This document shows, piece by piece, positions 25,631 to 34,579 of a stretch of 64,000 bases of DNA. The DNA lies in NCBI GenBank assembly GCA_965214975.1, contig OZ244055.1, positions 2,480,001 through 2,544,000 of the forward strand. The letters run 5' to 3'. The notes under the pieces were generated by a model. That model ran no database searches, was not told where the DNA came from, and saw only the letters and a program-made list of their open reading frames with translations. Position numbers and translations under genes: made by a program. Source of the DNA: JAJEBT01 sp965214975. GTDB taxonomy: Bacteria; Pseudomonadota; Alphaproteobacteria; MPNO01; UBA830. The first letter of the stretch is position 1; each line of letters opens with the position of its first letter.

Positions 25631-27001
25631 TCAGCCGATCGTCGAGCCGCGGCCGAACTCGGGATAGGCCTCCAGCCCGAGTTCGCTGCGGTCTATGCCG
25701 CCGAGCTCCTCCTCCTCGTCGACCCGGATGCCGGCGGCCCTGTCGAGAACCAGCCACGCCACTCCGCTGACGGCGAAGACGAAGACGCCGATGGCGACGA
25801 TTCCGATCAGCTGCGTCAGGAAACCGCCGCCGCCGAAGATGCCGACGGCCAGCGTCCCCCAGATGCCGCAGACCAGGTGCGCGGGAATGGCGCCGACGAC
25901 GTCGTCGATCCTGAGCCGGTCCAGAAGCGGCACGGTCGCCACGACGAGAGCGCCCCCGATGCCTCCGACGACCGCCGCCAGCGCGTGATGCTGGAGGTCG
26001 GGACCGGCCGTGATCGCCACGAGCCCGCCGATCGCGCCGTTCAGGCACAGGGTGAGGTCCATCTTTCCGTACATGGCGCGCGCCAGCATCATCGCGACGA
26101 CGACACCGGAAGCGGCGGCGATGTTCGTGTTGACGTAGACGATGGCCATCGCCGCGACATCGAGCGCCGAACCGAGCGCCAGCTGGGAACCGCCGTTGAA
26201 GCCGAACCATCCGAACCAGAGCACGAAGGTGCCGAGCGTCGCCAGCGGAAGGTTGGCGCCCGGCAGCGGATTGACCCGGCCGTCGGGTCCGTACTTGCCA
26301 CGCCGCGCGCCGAGCACGAGCGCGCCCGCCAGCGCCGCCCAGCCGCCGGTGGAATGGACCAGCGTCGAGCCGGCGAAATCGGAAAAGCCCATCTCGGCCA
26401 GCCAGCCGCCGCCCCAGACCCAGGATCCCTGCACCGGATAGACGACGCCGGCCAGCACGACGACGAAAATCAGGAACGGCCAGACCCGGATGCGTTCCGC
26501 GAGGGCTCCGGACACGATCGAGGCCGCGGTCGCGACGAACACCATCTGGAAGAACCAGTCGGACATCGAGGCGTAGCCGGCGTTCCCGAGCACTGCCGCC
26601 GTCGCCGCCGGCCGGGCCTTCTCGTCGGCGTTGACGAGCGCGAGCTCGGCGTCGGCGGCGTTGTGGAAGAGGTCCGGAATCCCGATCCAGCCGCCGGTCG
26701 CGCCGACGTCCGCGTACATCAGCGAATAGCCCACGAGGTAGAACATCAGGCCGGCGATCGAGTAGAGCGCGATGTTCTTGAGACAGATGGCGGCAGTGTT
26801 CTTCGACCGCACCAGGCCGGATTCCAGCATGGCGAAACCGGCCGCCATGAACATCACCAGGACGCCGTGGACCAGAAACGAGAAGGAGTTGAGAACGAAG
26901 ACCGTCTCGGGGTCGATCGCCGCCTGCGCCGGACCCGCGGCCACCAGGACCGCCGGCGCCGACAGGGCCGCGAGGCGGCCGCACTTGCGCAACATGTTCA
27001 T
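25631..27001 (-). CDS. amt: Ammonium transporter (Amt/MEP/Rh family)
   Basis: A 456-residue trimeric inner-membrane ammonium channel. It has a signal-like start (AALSAPAVLVAAGPAQA), then FVLNSFSFLVHGVLVMFMAAGFAMLESG, the Amt N-terminal signature. Eleven hydrophobic helices follow, with FVATAASIVSGALAERI, GSTLVHSTGGWAAL and NLPLATLGTFVLWFGWFGFNGG. A conserved histidine pair lies in HSTGG and HALAA. The C-terminal tail EEELGGIDRSELGLEAYPEF is the P-II contact region. It starts 28 bases after glnK, so GlnK can be recruited to block the pore after nitrogen upshift. Expression follows the sigma-54 promoter before glnK. Confidence 0.95.
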   Translation of the reverse strand: MNMLRKCGRLAALSAPAVLVAAGPAQAAIDPETVFVLNSFSFLVHGVLVMFMAAGFAMLESGLVRSKNTAAICLKNIALYSIAGLMFYLVGYSLMYADVGATGGWIGIPDLFHNAADAELALVNADEKARPAATAAVLGNAGYASMSDWFFQMVFVATAASIVSGALAERIRVWPFLIFVVVLAGVVYPVQGSWVWGGGWLAEMGFSDFAGSTLVHSTGGWAALAGALVLGARRGKYGPDGRVNPLPGANLPLATLGTFVLWFGWFGFNGGSQLALGSALDVAAMAIVYVNTNIAAASGVVVAMMLARAMYGKMDLTLCLNGAIGGLVAITAGPDLQHHALAAVVGGIGGALVVATVPLLDRLRIDDVVGAIPAHLVCGIWGTLAVGIFGGGGFLTQLIGIVAIGVFVFAVSGVAWLVLDRAAGIRVDEEEELGGIDRSELGLEAYPEFGRGSTIG

Positions 27002-27029
27002 GATCGTGAATCCTCCATGATGTCGGGTT

Positions 27030-27368
27030 TCAGAGCGCGTCCGGACCGGTTTCCCCGGTCCGGATCCGCACGACGCCGGCGAGTTCCGTGACGAAGATCT
27101 TGCCGTCGCCGATCTTTCCGCTGCTCGCGGCGGCGCGGACCGCCTCGACGACGCGGTCCGCCGCGTCGTCCGCGACCGCCACGTCGACGCGGATCTTGGG
27201 GGTGAACGAGACCGTGTACTCGGCGCCGCGGTAGGTCTCCGAGTGCCCTTTCTGGCGTCCGAACCCCCTGACTTCGGACACCGTTATGCCCTCCACGCCG
27301 ATCTCCGTCAGCGCCTCCCGGACGTCGTCGAGCCTGTAGTGCTGTATGACGGCGGTAACGAGTTTCAT
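27030..27368 (-). CDS. glnK: Nitrogen regulatory P-II protein
   Basis: A 112-residue trimeric signal protein that senses 2-oxoglutarate and ATP/ADP. It is complete: MKLVTAVIQHYRLDDVREAL, the T-loop GRQKGHSETYRGAEYTVSF with the uridylylatable Tyr51, and C-terminal GKIFV for nucleotide binding. Position 2 is Lys, as in many GlnK/GlnB proteins. The start follows GGAGAGG. It is first in the glnK-amt operon. GlnK rather than GlnB is chosen because it is coupled to amt; the sequence alone does not separate them. Confidence 0.94.
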   Translation of the reverse strand: MKLVTAVIQHYRLDDVREALTEIGVEGITVSEVRGFGRQKGHSETYRGAEYTVSFTPKIRVDVAVADDAADRVVEAVRAAASSGKIGDGKIFVTELAGVVRIRTGETGPDAL

Positions 27369-27451
27369 GTCATCCTCTCCCGGCTTCTCCCACCGGCCGC
27401 GCCGCGCCGCCCCGAGGCGGACGCCCGACGCGCCGCTCCTGCCCGATTGAT

Positions 27452-27467
27452 AGCAAGTTTCGTGCCA
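27452..27467 (-). promoter_or_regulatory. Sigma-54 (RpoN) promoter of glnK-amt
   Basis: On the minus strand: TGGCACGAAACTTGCT, an exact fit to the -24 (GG) and -12 (GC) sigma-54 consensus with correct spacing. Transcription should begin about 70 bases before the glnK ATG. An activator such as NtrC would bind upstream, in the spacer shared with the divergent ubiH gene. Confidence 0.88.
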
Positions 27468-27603
27468 AGCCCGGAACAAACGCCTTTCCCGTTCCGGAAC
27501 AGGCGGTTGCCCATCCTCTCCGACGCCGGCGCCGGCCGCGTTCCGGGCGATTGTTGCCTGTTTTACAAGCAGTGCCCGAAAACTGCGCACAGTCGGCGCC
27601 GTC

Positions 27604-27631
27604 TTGCGGCGCGCCCGTCCGGACCTATGAT
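27604..27631 (+). promoter_or_regulatory. Possible sigma-70 promoter of ubiH
   Basis: TTGCGG (27604-27609), a 16-base spacer and TATGAT (27626-27631). The transcript would start within a few bases of the ubiH ATG at 27641, giving a nearly leaderless message. Modest match only. Confidence 0.35.
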
Positions 27632-27640
27632 GCCGCCGTG

Positions 27641-28843
27641 ATGACCGAACGGACGTTCGACGTGGCCGTGGTCGGCGGGGGCATGGTCGGGATGTCGCTC
27701 GCGGCCGGGCTTTCCGGCGCCGGCGTCGCGACCGCCTTGGTCGAACGTGCGCGGATCGCCGGCTCCGCCGGCGACGGCAGGGCCTCGGCGATTGCCGCCG
27801 GGTCGCGGCGCATCCTCGACGGGCTCGGCCTGTGGAGCGGGATGGCCGCGGACGCCGAGCCGATCCGCGCGATCCGGGTCGCCGACGGCGCGGCCCCCCT
27901 GTTCCTGCATTTCGACGAGCGGGAGCTGGGGGAGGGCCCGCTCGGCTGGATCGTCGAGAACTCCGCGATCCGCCGCGCCCTCGAGCACGCGGTGCTCGCT
28001 TCCGGCGCCGTCGTCGTCGCCGGCCGCCGCGCGGCGCGGATCGTGCCGGAACCGCATCGCGTCCGCGTGCTCCTCGACGGCGGCGACGCGCTGGCGGCGC
28101 GCCTGGCGGTCGCCGCCGACGGCCGCGATTCGCCGTTGCGCCGCGCCGCGGGCATCGAGGCGCGGCGCTGGACCTACCCGCAGACGGCCGTCGTCTGCTC
28201 GGTGGCGCACGAGCTGCCCCACCGCGGCGTCGCCCACGAGCGTTTCCTGCCGTCGGGGCCGTTCGCGATCCTGCCGATGACCGGCAACCGGTCGTCGATC
28301 GTCTGGACGGAACGGACCGCGAGCGCGCGGGCGCTGCTGTCGCTCGACGACGCCGGCTTCGCGGCCGAGCTGCGCGCGCGCTTCGGCGCGTTCCTCGGAG
28401 AGGTCGCGCCGCTTCCCGGGCGCTGGAGCCATCCGCTCTCGGCGGTCCTGTCCGCGTCCTGCGCCGGCCCCCGGCTCGCGCTCGCCGGCGACGCCGTCCG
28501 CGCCATCCACCCGGTCGCCGGCCAGGGGCTCAATCTCGGCCTGCGCGACGTCGCCGCCCTCGCCCAGACCACGGTCGACGCGATGCGGCTCGGCCTCGAC
28601 CCCGGCGCCCCGGCCGCGCTCGACGCCTACCGGAAGTGGCGGCGCGGCGACGGCCTCGCGATGCTGGCCGCGACCGACGGGCTCAACCGCCTGTTCTCCA
28701 ACGACCTGCCCGCGCTCGGCGCGGCGCGCGCGCTGGGTCTCGGCCTCGTTCACCGGATCCGCCCCCTCAAGCGCCTGTTCATGCGCCGGGCCATGGGGAT
28801 CGCCGGCGAACTGCCGCGCCTCTCCCGCGGCCTTCCGCTCTGA
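27641..28843 (+). CDS. ubiH: UbiH/UbiF/Coq6-family FAD monooxygenase
   Basis: A 400-residue flavoprotein hydroxylase of the ubiquinone pathway. Key motifs are FAD-binding VVGGGMVGMSLA (residues 10-21), the DG motif AADGRDSPLR and the second FAD motif LALAGDAVRAIHPVAGQGLNLGLRD. The C-terminal helices end RLFMRRAMG, as in UbiH. The frame is open upstream from 27551, but the ATG at 27641 starts the protein. It is divergent from glnK. Which ubiquinone carbon it hydroxylates cannot be told from sequence, because alphaproteobacterial members (UbiH, UbiL, UbiM) differ in regioselectivity. Confidence 0.88.
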   Translation: MTERTFDVAVVGGGMVGMSLAAGLSGAGVATALVERARIAGSAGDGRASAIAAGSRRILDGLGLWSGMAADAEPIRAIRVADGAAPLFLHFDERELGEGPLGWIVENSAIRRALEHAVLASGAVVVAGRRAARIVPEPHRVRVLLDGGDALAARLAVAADGRDSPLRRAAGIEARRWTYPQTAVVCSVAHELPHRGVAHERFLPSGPFAILPMTGNRSSIVWTERTASARALLSLDDAGFAAELRARFGAFLGEVAPLPGRWSHPLSAVLSASCAGPRLALAGDAVRAIHPVAGQGLNLGLRDVAALAQTTVDAMRLGLDPGAPAALDAYRKWRRGDGLAMLAATDGLNRLFSNDLPALGAARALGLGLVHRIRPLKRLFMRRAMGIAGELPRLSRGLPL

Positions 28844-28863
28844 CCGCCCCGGGGAGGGCCAGC

Positions 28864-29784
28864 ATGAGACCGCCTTCCGGCCCGGGCGGCATCCCGTTCT
28901 ATCTCGCCTTCGCGTTCCTCCTGTTCAGCGCGCTGTCCTGGGCCGGCAGCTCGGTGGCGGGGCGGGCCGCCTCGGGCAGCATCCCGCCGTTCTCGCTGTC
29001 CTGGCTCCGCTGGTTCTTCGTGCTTCTGTGCTTCGCCGCGATCGGCTGGCGCGAGACCTGGGACCAGCGCCGCCTCGTCGCCCGGCACCTGCCGGTTCTC
29101 GCGGCGTTCGGCCTGTTCGGCGTCGTCGGCTTCACCGTCCCCTACTACGTCGGGCTGCAGTTCACGGTCGCCGTCAACGCGACGCTGATGAACGCGTCGG
29201 GGACGATCTGGATCGTCCTGACCACGTTCCTGATGACCGGCGACACGGTGACACGCCGCCAGGCAGCGGGCATCCTGCTCGGCCTCTGCGGCACGCTCGC
29301 CATCGTCCTGCGCGCCGACCCCGGCCGCCTCGCGGATCTCGCGCTCAACGTCGGCGACCTGCTGGTGCTCGTGGCGTTCTTCTCCTGGGCGGTCTACACG
29401 GTGATGCTGCGGTGGAAGCCGAGGGAGCTCGGCGAGATCCCGTTCCTGGTCGCGATCACGGGGCTCGCCGTTCTCATGATGCTGCCGCTCTACCTGACGG
29501 ACCTGTGGCGCGGCCTGCACTTCGTCCCGACCGGGCGCAACCTCGGGATCCTCGCCTACGCCGTGATCTTTCCGTCGTTCCTCTCCTACATCTGCTGGAA
29601 CCGCGCCGTCCCCGTCGTCGGCCCGCATGTCGCGGGGACGACCCAGTACATGATCCCGGCCTTCGGCACCGGGCTGTCGGTGCTGATTCTCGGCGAGACC
29701 GTGGAAGCCTTCCATCTCTGGGGGATCGCGGCGATCCTCGCCGGCGTCTGGCTGGTCAGCGCGCGGGCGGGGGCGGCCCGCTGA
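28864..29784 (+). CDS. EamA/DMT-family membrane transporter
   Basis: A 306-residue drug/metabolite-type exporter with about ten transmembrane segments in two EamA repeats. The first repeat opens FLLFSALSWAGSSVAGRAA and ends around LCGTLAIVLRAD. The second begins LNVGDLLVLVAFFSWAVYTVMLR and ends FGTGLSVLILGETVEAFHLWGIAAILAGVWLV, the signature LGE plus glycine helix. GGGGAGGG lies before the ATG. It directly follows ubiH and may be read from the same transcript. Substrate unknown. Confidence 0.88.
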   Translation: MRPPSGPGGIPFYLAFAFLLFSALSWAGSSVAGRAASGSIPPFSLSWLRWFFVLLCFAAIGWRETWDQRRLVARHLPVLAAFGLFGVVGFTVPYYVGLQFTVAVNATLMNASGTIWIVLTTFLMTGDTVTRRQAAGILLGLCGTLAIVLRADPGRLADLALNVGDLLVLVAFFSWAVYTVMLRWKPRELGEIPFLVAITGLAVLMMLPLYLTDLWRGLHFVPTGRNLGILAYAVIFPSFLSYICWNRAVPVVGPHVAGTTQYMIPAFGTGLSVLILGETVEAFHLWGIAAILAGVWLVSARAGAAR

Positions 29785-29860
29785 CGGCGTTCGCCCGCGC
29801 CCGCTGGACATGGCCGGAGGTCTCCGCCATGCTCGCGGCCGCCGACGGGAGGGCAACGCC

Positions 29861-30688
29861 ATGGCGCTCGGCCGATCCGATCTCGAACGCGCCCGGCGGG
29901 ACGGCTTCGTGTTTCCGGTGAGGGTTCTGAGCGCCGCGAGGGCGCGGGCCTGCCACGGTCTCCTCGAGCGGACCGCGGCGCGCCGGGACGCCCCGCGGAC
30001 GCTGTCGGTCAAGCCGCATCTCCTGTTCCGGTGGCTGTTCGAGCTCGGGACGACGCCGGCGCTGCTCGACGCCGTCGAATCGCTGATCGGCCCGGACATC
30101 CTGCTGACGACGTCCGCGATCTGGGCCAAGCGCGCCCGCGACCGGCGGTTCGTCACCTGGCACCAGGATTCGGCGTATTTCGGCTACGATCCGCTGGAGG
30201 TGTGGGGTGCCTGGATCGCCCTCACCGACAGCCGCTCCGACAACGGCTGCCTGCGGTACCTGCCCGGCTCGCATGCCAGCCCCGAACTGCCTCACGAGGA
30301 GACGCGCGACCCCCGCAACATGCTGTCCCGGGGCCAGCGCATCTCCGGCCTCGACGATTCGGGCGCCGTCGACGTCGAGCTCGAGCCGGGCGAATGCTCG
30401 ATCCACCACTTCCGCCTCGCGCACGCGTCGGAACCCAACCCCTCGGACCGCCCCCGCGTCGGGATCCTGTTCGTCTTCTGCCCGCCCCGCGTGCGGCCGA
30501 CGCTCGCGAGCATGGACGCCGCGACGCTCGTGCGCGGCGAGGACCGCCACGGCCACTGGAAACCCGAACCGCGGCCGCGGCGCGATCTCGACCCCGAATG
30601 CCTCGCCCACTACAACGCCGTCCTGGCGCGCTACACCGACCCCGCGACGCGTTCCGGATCCGAGCGCGGGGACGCGGCCGCCGGATGA
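29861..30688 (+). CDS. Phytanoyl-CoA dioxygenase (PhyH) family protein
   Basis: A 275-residue Fe(II)/2-oxoglutarate oxygenase. The facial triad is H101-x-D103 (WHQDSAYFG) and H188 in LAHASEPNPS, with R198 nearby for 2-oxoglutarate. GCLRYLPGSHAS is the conserved PhyH strand. ATG at 29861 follows GGGAGGG; the ATG at 29810 lacks one and was not used. PhyH relatives hydroxylate many small molecules. Position before an amidohydrolase and UbiD suggests a catabolic role, but the spacing (~120 bases on each side) allows a separate unit. Confidence 0.85.
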   Translation: MALGRSDLERARRDGFVFPVRVLSAARARACHGLLERTAARRDAPRTLSVKPHLLFRWLFELGTTPALLDAVESLIGPDILLTTSAIWAKRARDRRFVTWHQDSAYFGYDPLEVWGAWIALTDSRSDNGCLRYLPGSHASPELPHEETRDPRNMLSRGQRISGLDDSGAVDVELEPGECSIHHFRLAHASEPNPSDRPRVGILFVFCPPRVRPTLASMDAATLVRGEDRHGHWKPEPRPRRDLDPECLAHYNAVLARYTDPATRSGSERGDAAAG

Positions 30689-30810
30689 CCGGTCCGCGGG
30701 CCCGCGCGGCGCGCATCCCGCCGCGCCGCCGCGCGCGGTGGCGCGCGCGCGCAAAAGCCTTATGATCCGGGCCGCGCCGGCACGAAGCGAACCGCCATGA
30801 AGACCGACCC

Positions 30811-31821
30811 ATGAAGCTCGACATCTTCAACCATGTCTTTCCGGTCCCGTTCTTCGAGCGGATGCAGGAGGTTCTGCCCGACACCGGCCCGGTCAAGCGC
30901 TGGCTCAACGTCCCCGCGCTCTACGACATGGACGCCCGCATGCGGATGATGGAGGAGTTCGGCGACGACTACCGCCAGGTCATCAGCCTGTCGGCCCCCA
31001 CCATCGAGTTCCTCGGCACGCCGGACGAGACCCCGGCGCTGGCGCGGCTCGCCAACGACGGCATGGCCGACATCTGCAGGGCCCATCCCGACCGCTTCCC
31101 GGCCTTCGTGGCGTCGCTTCCGATGAACAATCCCGGGGAGTCGGTGCGCGAGCTCGAGCGCGCGACCGGAGAGCTCGGCGCCTGCGCCGCGCAGATCTTC
31201 ACCAACGTCAACGGCGAACCCCTCGACCTTCCCAAGTACTACCCGGTGTTCGAGACCGCGGCGAAACTCGACGTCCCGCTGTTCCTGCACCCGGCGCGGG
31301 GACCGAACTTCCCCGATTATCTCAGCGAGGACCGGTCGGAGTTCGAGATCTGGTGGACCTTCGGCTGGACCTACGAGAGCTCGGCGGCGATGGCCCGGCT
31401 GGTGTTCTCGCGGCTGTTCGACAGGCTGCCCGGCATCAGGATCCTGACCCACCATCTCGGCGCCATGATCCCCTACGTGGAGGGCCGCGTCGGCTACGGC
31501 CAGGACCAGCTCGGAGCGCGCACGCCCGGCGACGGGCTGACGAGGCTCCGCGAAAGCCTGAAGAAGCGCCCGATCGACTATTTCCGCATGTTCTACGCGG
31601 ACACCGCGACCTTCGGCTCGCTCGGCGCCATGCGCTGCGGCATCGACTTCTTCGGGCCCGAGCGCTGCATGTTCGCCTCCGACTGCCCGTTCGACCCCGA
31701 AGGCGGCCCGCTCTACATCCGCGAGACCGTGCGCTGCCTCGAGAGCCTGGAGATCGACCAGGGCGTCCGGGACGACGTCTACGGGAACAACGCGCGGAAG
31801 TTCCTGAAGCTCGCCGCCTGA
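30811..31821 (+). CDS. Amidohydrolase-family metal-dependent decarboxylase or hydrolase (ACMSD-like)
   Basis: A 336-residue TIM-barrel protein of the Amidohydro_2 group, which includes aminocarboxymuconate-semialdehyde and resorcylate decarboxylases. It opens MKLDIFNHVFPVPFFERM, where the usual HxH is reduced to N-H. Metal and active-site elements follow: FLHPARGPNFPDY with the strand-5 His, ILTHHLGAMIPY with the next His pair and FASDCPFDPEGGP with the strand-8 Asp. The missing first His of HxH also occurs in some real decarboxylases, so it need not be inactive. It sits 24 bases before a UbiD gene, which supports joint action on an aromatic or ring-fission acid. Confidence 0.85.
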   Translation: MKLDIFNHVFPVPFFERMQEVLPDTGPVKRWLNVPALYDMDARMRMMEEFGDDYRQVISLSAPTIEFLGTPDETPALARLANDGMADICRAHPDRFPAFVASLPMNNPGESVRELERATGELGACAAQIFTNVNGEPLDLPKYYPVFETAAKLDVPLFLHPARGPNFPDYLSEDRSEFEIWWTFGWTYESSAAMARLVFSRLFDRLPGIRILTHHLGAMIPYVEGRVGYGQDQLGARTPGDGLTRLRESLKKRPIDYFRMFYADTATFGSLGAMRCGIDFFGPERCMFASDCPFDPEGGPLYIRETVRCLESLEIDQGVRDDVYGNNARKFLKLAA

Positions 31822-31845
31822 GCTTCCGGCCCGGAGGGACGGACC

Positions 31846-33324
31846 ATGGACGCCATCGGGGAAGCCGGATCCAACGCCGCCCGGCGATTCGCCTACGGGG
31901 ATCTGCGGGAGTGGATCGTCGAGGCGGAGCGGCTCGGCGAACTGAAGCGCGTCGACGGCGCGAGCTGGGAGAGGGACATCGGGCTCGCGTCCGAGGTCGT
32001 GATCCGCGACGAGAGCGGGCCGGCGGTGCTGTTCGACCGGATCCCCGGCTGCCCGGAGGGCTTCCGCGTCCTGATCAACGTGTTCGGCGGCGTCCGCCGC
32101 AACATGACGCTCGGCTTTCCCGACCACCTGACCAAGCAGGAACTGTCGGACGCGTGCTTCGAGTCGTTCGTGCGCGAGCGCAGGACGATCCCCCACGTCA
32201 TCGTCGAGGACGGGCCGGTGTGCGAGAACGTCCTCACCGGCGACGACATCGATCTCCTGAAATTCCCGACGCCGCTCTGGCACCCCGGCGACGGCGGGCG
32301 CTACATCGGGACCGGAACCTACACGGTCACGCGGGATCCCGAGGAGGGCTGGCTCAACTGCGGCTCCTACCGGGCGATGGTCCACGACCGGAAATCCGTC
32401 GGCTGCCTGATGGTCACCGGCAAGCACGGCCACATCCACCGCGAGAAGCACTGGGCGCGGGGCGAGCCCTGCCCCGTGGCCATGGTGATCGGCGGCGACC
32501 CGATCGCGTTCTTCAACGGCGGAGCGGAAGCCCCGTACGGCGTCTGCGAGCTCGACCTCGTCGGCGGCATCCGCGGCCGGGCCGTCGAGTGCGTCCGCGG
32601 CAGGGTGACCGGCCTGCCGTTCCCGGCGAACGCCGAGATCGTCCTCGAGGGCCACCTGCACGAGGGAAAGACCCGGAACGAGGGGCCGTTCGGCGAATGG
32701 ACCGGCTACTACGCGAGCGGCGAGCACGCGGAACCGGTGCTCGAGGTCGAGGCCGTCTACCATCGCCGCGACCCGATCATTCTCGGCGTCCCGCCGATGG
32801 GACAGGGGTCGGACGAGATGGCGCGCTACCGCGCGGTTCTGCGTTCTGCCATGCTCAAGCAGAACCTCGCCGACGCCGGCGTCCCCGACGTCGCCGCCGT
32901 GTGGTGCCACGAGGTCGGGGCGTCGCGGCTGTTCCACGGCGTCGCCATCCGCCAGCGCTATCCCGGCCACGCCAGGCAGGCGGGGCACGTGGCGGCGCAG
33001 TGCCGGGCCGCGAACTACGCCAACCGCTTCGTCGTGGTGGTCGACGACGACATCGACGTCTCGAACCTCGAGGAGCTGGTCTGGGCGATGTGCACGCGCT
33101 GCGACCCGGCGACCTCGATCGACGTGGTCAGGGGCGCCTGGACGTCCCCGGCCGACCCCCGGGTCGACCCGGAGGAGAAGGCGCGCGGCAACGTGACCAA
33201 CAGCCGCGCCGTCATCGACGCCTGCAAGCCGTTCCACTGGAAGGACGACTACGCCCCGGTGAACGCGCCCGGCCCCGAGGTCCGGCGCGAGGCGCACGAG
33301 AAATTCGGCCACCTGCTCGGCTGA
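31846..33324 (+). CDS. UbiD-family prenylated-FMN decarboxylase
   Basis: A 492-residue decarboxylase or carboxylase that uses prenylated FMN. The N-terminal part DLREWIVEAERLGELKRVDGA is typical. NMTLGFPDHL, the central YIGTGTYTVTRDPEEGWLNCGSYRA strand, and EGPFGEWTGYY with the two active-site glutamates are present. GVPPMGQGSDE also fits the family. GDVA-type C-terminus is absent, as in several catabolic UbiD proteins. The prenyl-FMN synthase UbiX is not in this window. Placed with an amidohydrolase and two carriers, it probably decarboxylates an imported aromatic or unsaturated acid rather than serving ubiquinone synthesis. Ribosome site: GGAGGGAC before the ATG. Confidence 0.88.
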   Translation: MDAIGEAGSNAARRFAYGDLREWIVEAERLGELKRVDGASWERDIGLASEVVIRDESGPAVLFDRIPGCPEGFRVLINVFGGVRRNMTLGFPDHLTKQELSDACFESFVRERRTIPHVIVEDGPVCENVLTGDDIDLLKFPTPLWHPGDGGRYIGTGTYTVTRDPEEGWLNCGSYRAMVHDRKSVGCLMVTGKHGHIHREKHWARGEPCPVAMVIGGDPIAFFNGGAEAPYGVCELDLVGGIRGRAVECVRGRVTGLPFPANAEIVLEGHLHEGKTRNEGPFGEWTGYYASGEHAEPVLEVEAVYHRRDPIILGVPPMGQGSDEMARYRAVLRSAMLKQNLADAGVPDVAAVWCHEVGASRLFHGVAIRQRYPGHARQAGHVAAQCRAANYANRFVVVVDDDIDVSNLEELVWAMCTRCDPATSIDVVRGAWTSPADPRVDPEEKARGNVTNSRAVIDACKPFHWKDDYAPVNAPGPEVRREAHEKFGHLLG

Positions 33325-33334
33325 CCGGCCTCCC

Positions 33335-34579
33335 GTGACCTCCGTCCGCACCCCTTCCGCCGGCCTCGGCGCGTGGCGCACCCCGGCGGCCGCGCTCGCG
33401 GCCGGCACGGTCATCCTGTTCGTCAGCTTCGGCGCCCGCAACATCTTCGGCATCCTGCTCGAGCCGATGACCGGCGGTCTCGGCTGGACGGCCGACCTGT
33501 TCTCGTTCGCGGTGGCCCTGCAGGTCGTCCTGTGGGGCGTCGTCACCCCCGCCGCCGCCGCGCTCGCCGAACGCCACGGAACGGCGCGCGTCGTGGCGGT
33601 CGGCGGCGTGCTGTACGCCGGCGGCCTCGCGCTGCTGTCCGAGGTCGAGACGCCGTTCGGGATGTACATGACCTCCGGACTCATGCTCGGTTTCGGGCTC
33701 GGCGCGACCGGGTTCCCGATCATCCTGGCGGCGGTCACGCGGCGCGTGGACCAGAGGCGCCGCAGCCTGTTCCTCGGGATCGGCAGCGCCGCCGGCTCGT
33801 CGGGCCAGCTCGCGCTGGTGCCGCTCGGGCAGCACCTCATCGACGGCCACGGATGGGCGTTCGCGCTCGTCGCGTTCGGGGTGATGGTCGCGGTCATCGT
33901 CCCGCTTTCGTGGTTCCTCGCGGAACCGCGCCCGGAGACCGCGGCGCCGGCGTCGCGCGAACCGCACCAGGGCATCGGGGAGGCGCTGCGCGAGGCGCTG
34001 CGCCACCGCGGCTTCGTCCTGCTGACCGCGGGGTACTTCGTGTGCGGCTTCCAGATCCTGTTCCTGGGAACCCATCTGCCGAACTTCCTGATCGAGGCCG
34101 GGCACGACCGGTGGCTGGGCGCCACGGCGCTCGCGATCATCGGCTTCGCCAACATCGTCGGAACCCTGGGCTGGGGCGCGCTCGGCGGCTTCCTGCGCAT
34201 GAAGTACCTCCTGAGCTCGATCTACCTCCTGCGCTCGGCGGCGCTGACGCTGTTCGTCCTGTTTCCGGTGACGGCGGCCGGAACCTACGTCTTCTCCGCG
34301 GTGATCGGCCTGCTGTGGCTGGCCACGGTGCCGCTGACCTCGGGCCTCGTGGCAAGGATCTTCGGGCTGCGCTACATGGCCACCCTCACGGGAATCGTGT
34401 TCCTGTCCCACCAGCTCGGCAGCTTCTTCGGCGTCTGGCTCGGCGGTCTCCTGTTCGTCGGCACCGGCAGCTACGACGCCGTGTGGTGGATCTCGATCGC
34501 GCTCGGCCTCGCGGCGGCGCTTCTCCACGTCCCGATCGACGACCGGCCCCTCGCGCGGACGGCGCGGGCGGCGGCATGA
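33335..34579 (+). CDS. MFS transporter, monocarboxylate/oxalate-formate type, copy 1
   Basis: A 414-residue, 12-helix major facilitator. It has the MCT-like opening FVSFGARNIFGILLEPM, the loop 2-3 region AERHGTARVV, and SLFLGIGSAAGSSGQLALVPLGQ. GVLYAG and FVCGFQILFLGTHLPNFL mark the second half. It starts at GTG 33335, ten bases after the UbiD stop, and its stop overlaps the next start (ATGA). It probably imports the acid processed by UbiD and the amidohydrolase. Confidence 0.87.
   Translation: MTSVRTPSAGLGAWRTPAAALAAGTVILFVSFGARNIFGILLEPMTGGLGWTADLFSFAVALQVVLWGVVTPAAAALAERHGTARVVAVGGVLYAGGLALLSEVETPFGMYMTSGLMLGFGLGATGFPIILAAVTRRVDQRRRSLFLGIGSAAGSSGQLALVPLGQHLIDGHGWAFALVAFGVMVAVIVPLSWFLAEPRPETAAPASREPHQGIGEALREALRHRGFVLLTAGYFVCGFQILFLGTHLPNFLIEAGHDRWLGATALAIIGFANIVGTLGWGALGGFLRMKYLLSSIYLLRSAALTLFVLFPVTAAGTYVFSAVIGLLWLATVPLTSGLVARIFGLRYMATLTGIVFLSHQLGSFFGVWLGGLLFVGTGSYDAVWWISIALGLAAALLHVPIDDRPLARTARAAA

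Noticed and set aside
27470..27600. NtrC binding sites upstream of the sigma-54 promoter
   Set aside because: TGC-N11-GCA-like dyads can be found, but none matches the NtrC consensus well enough to call.
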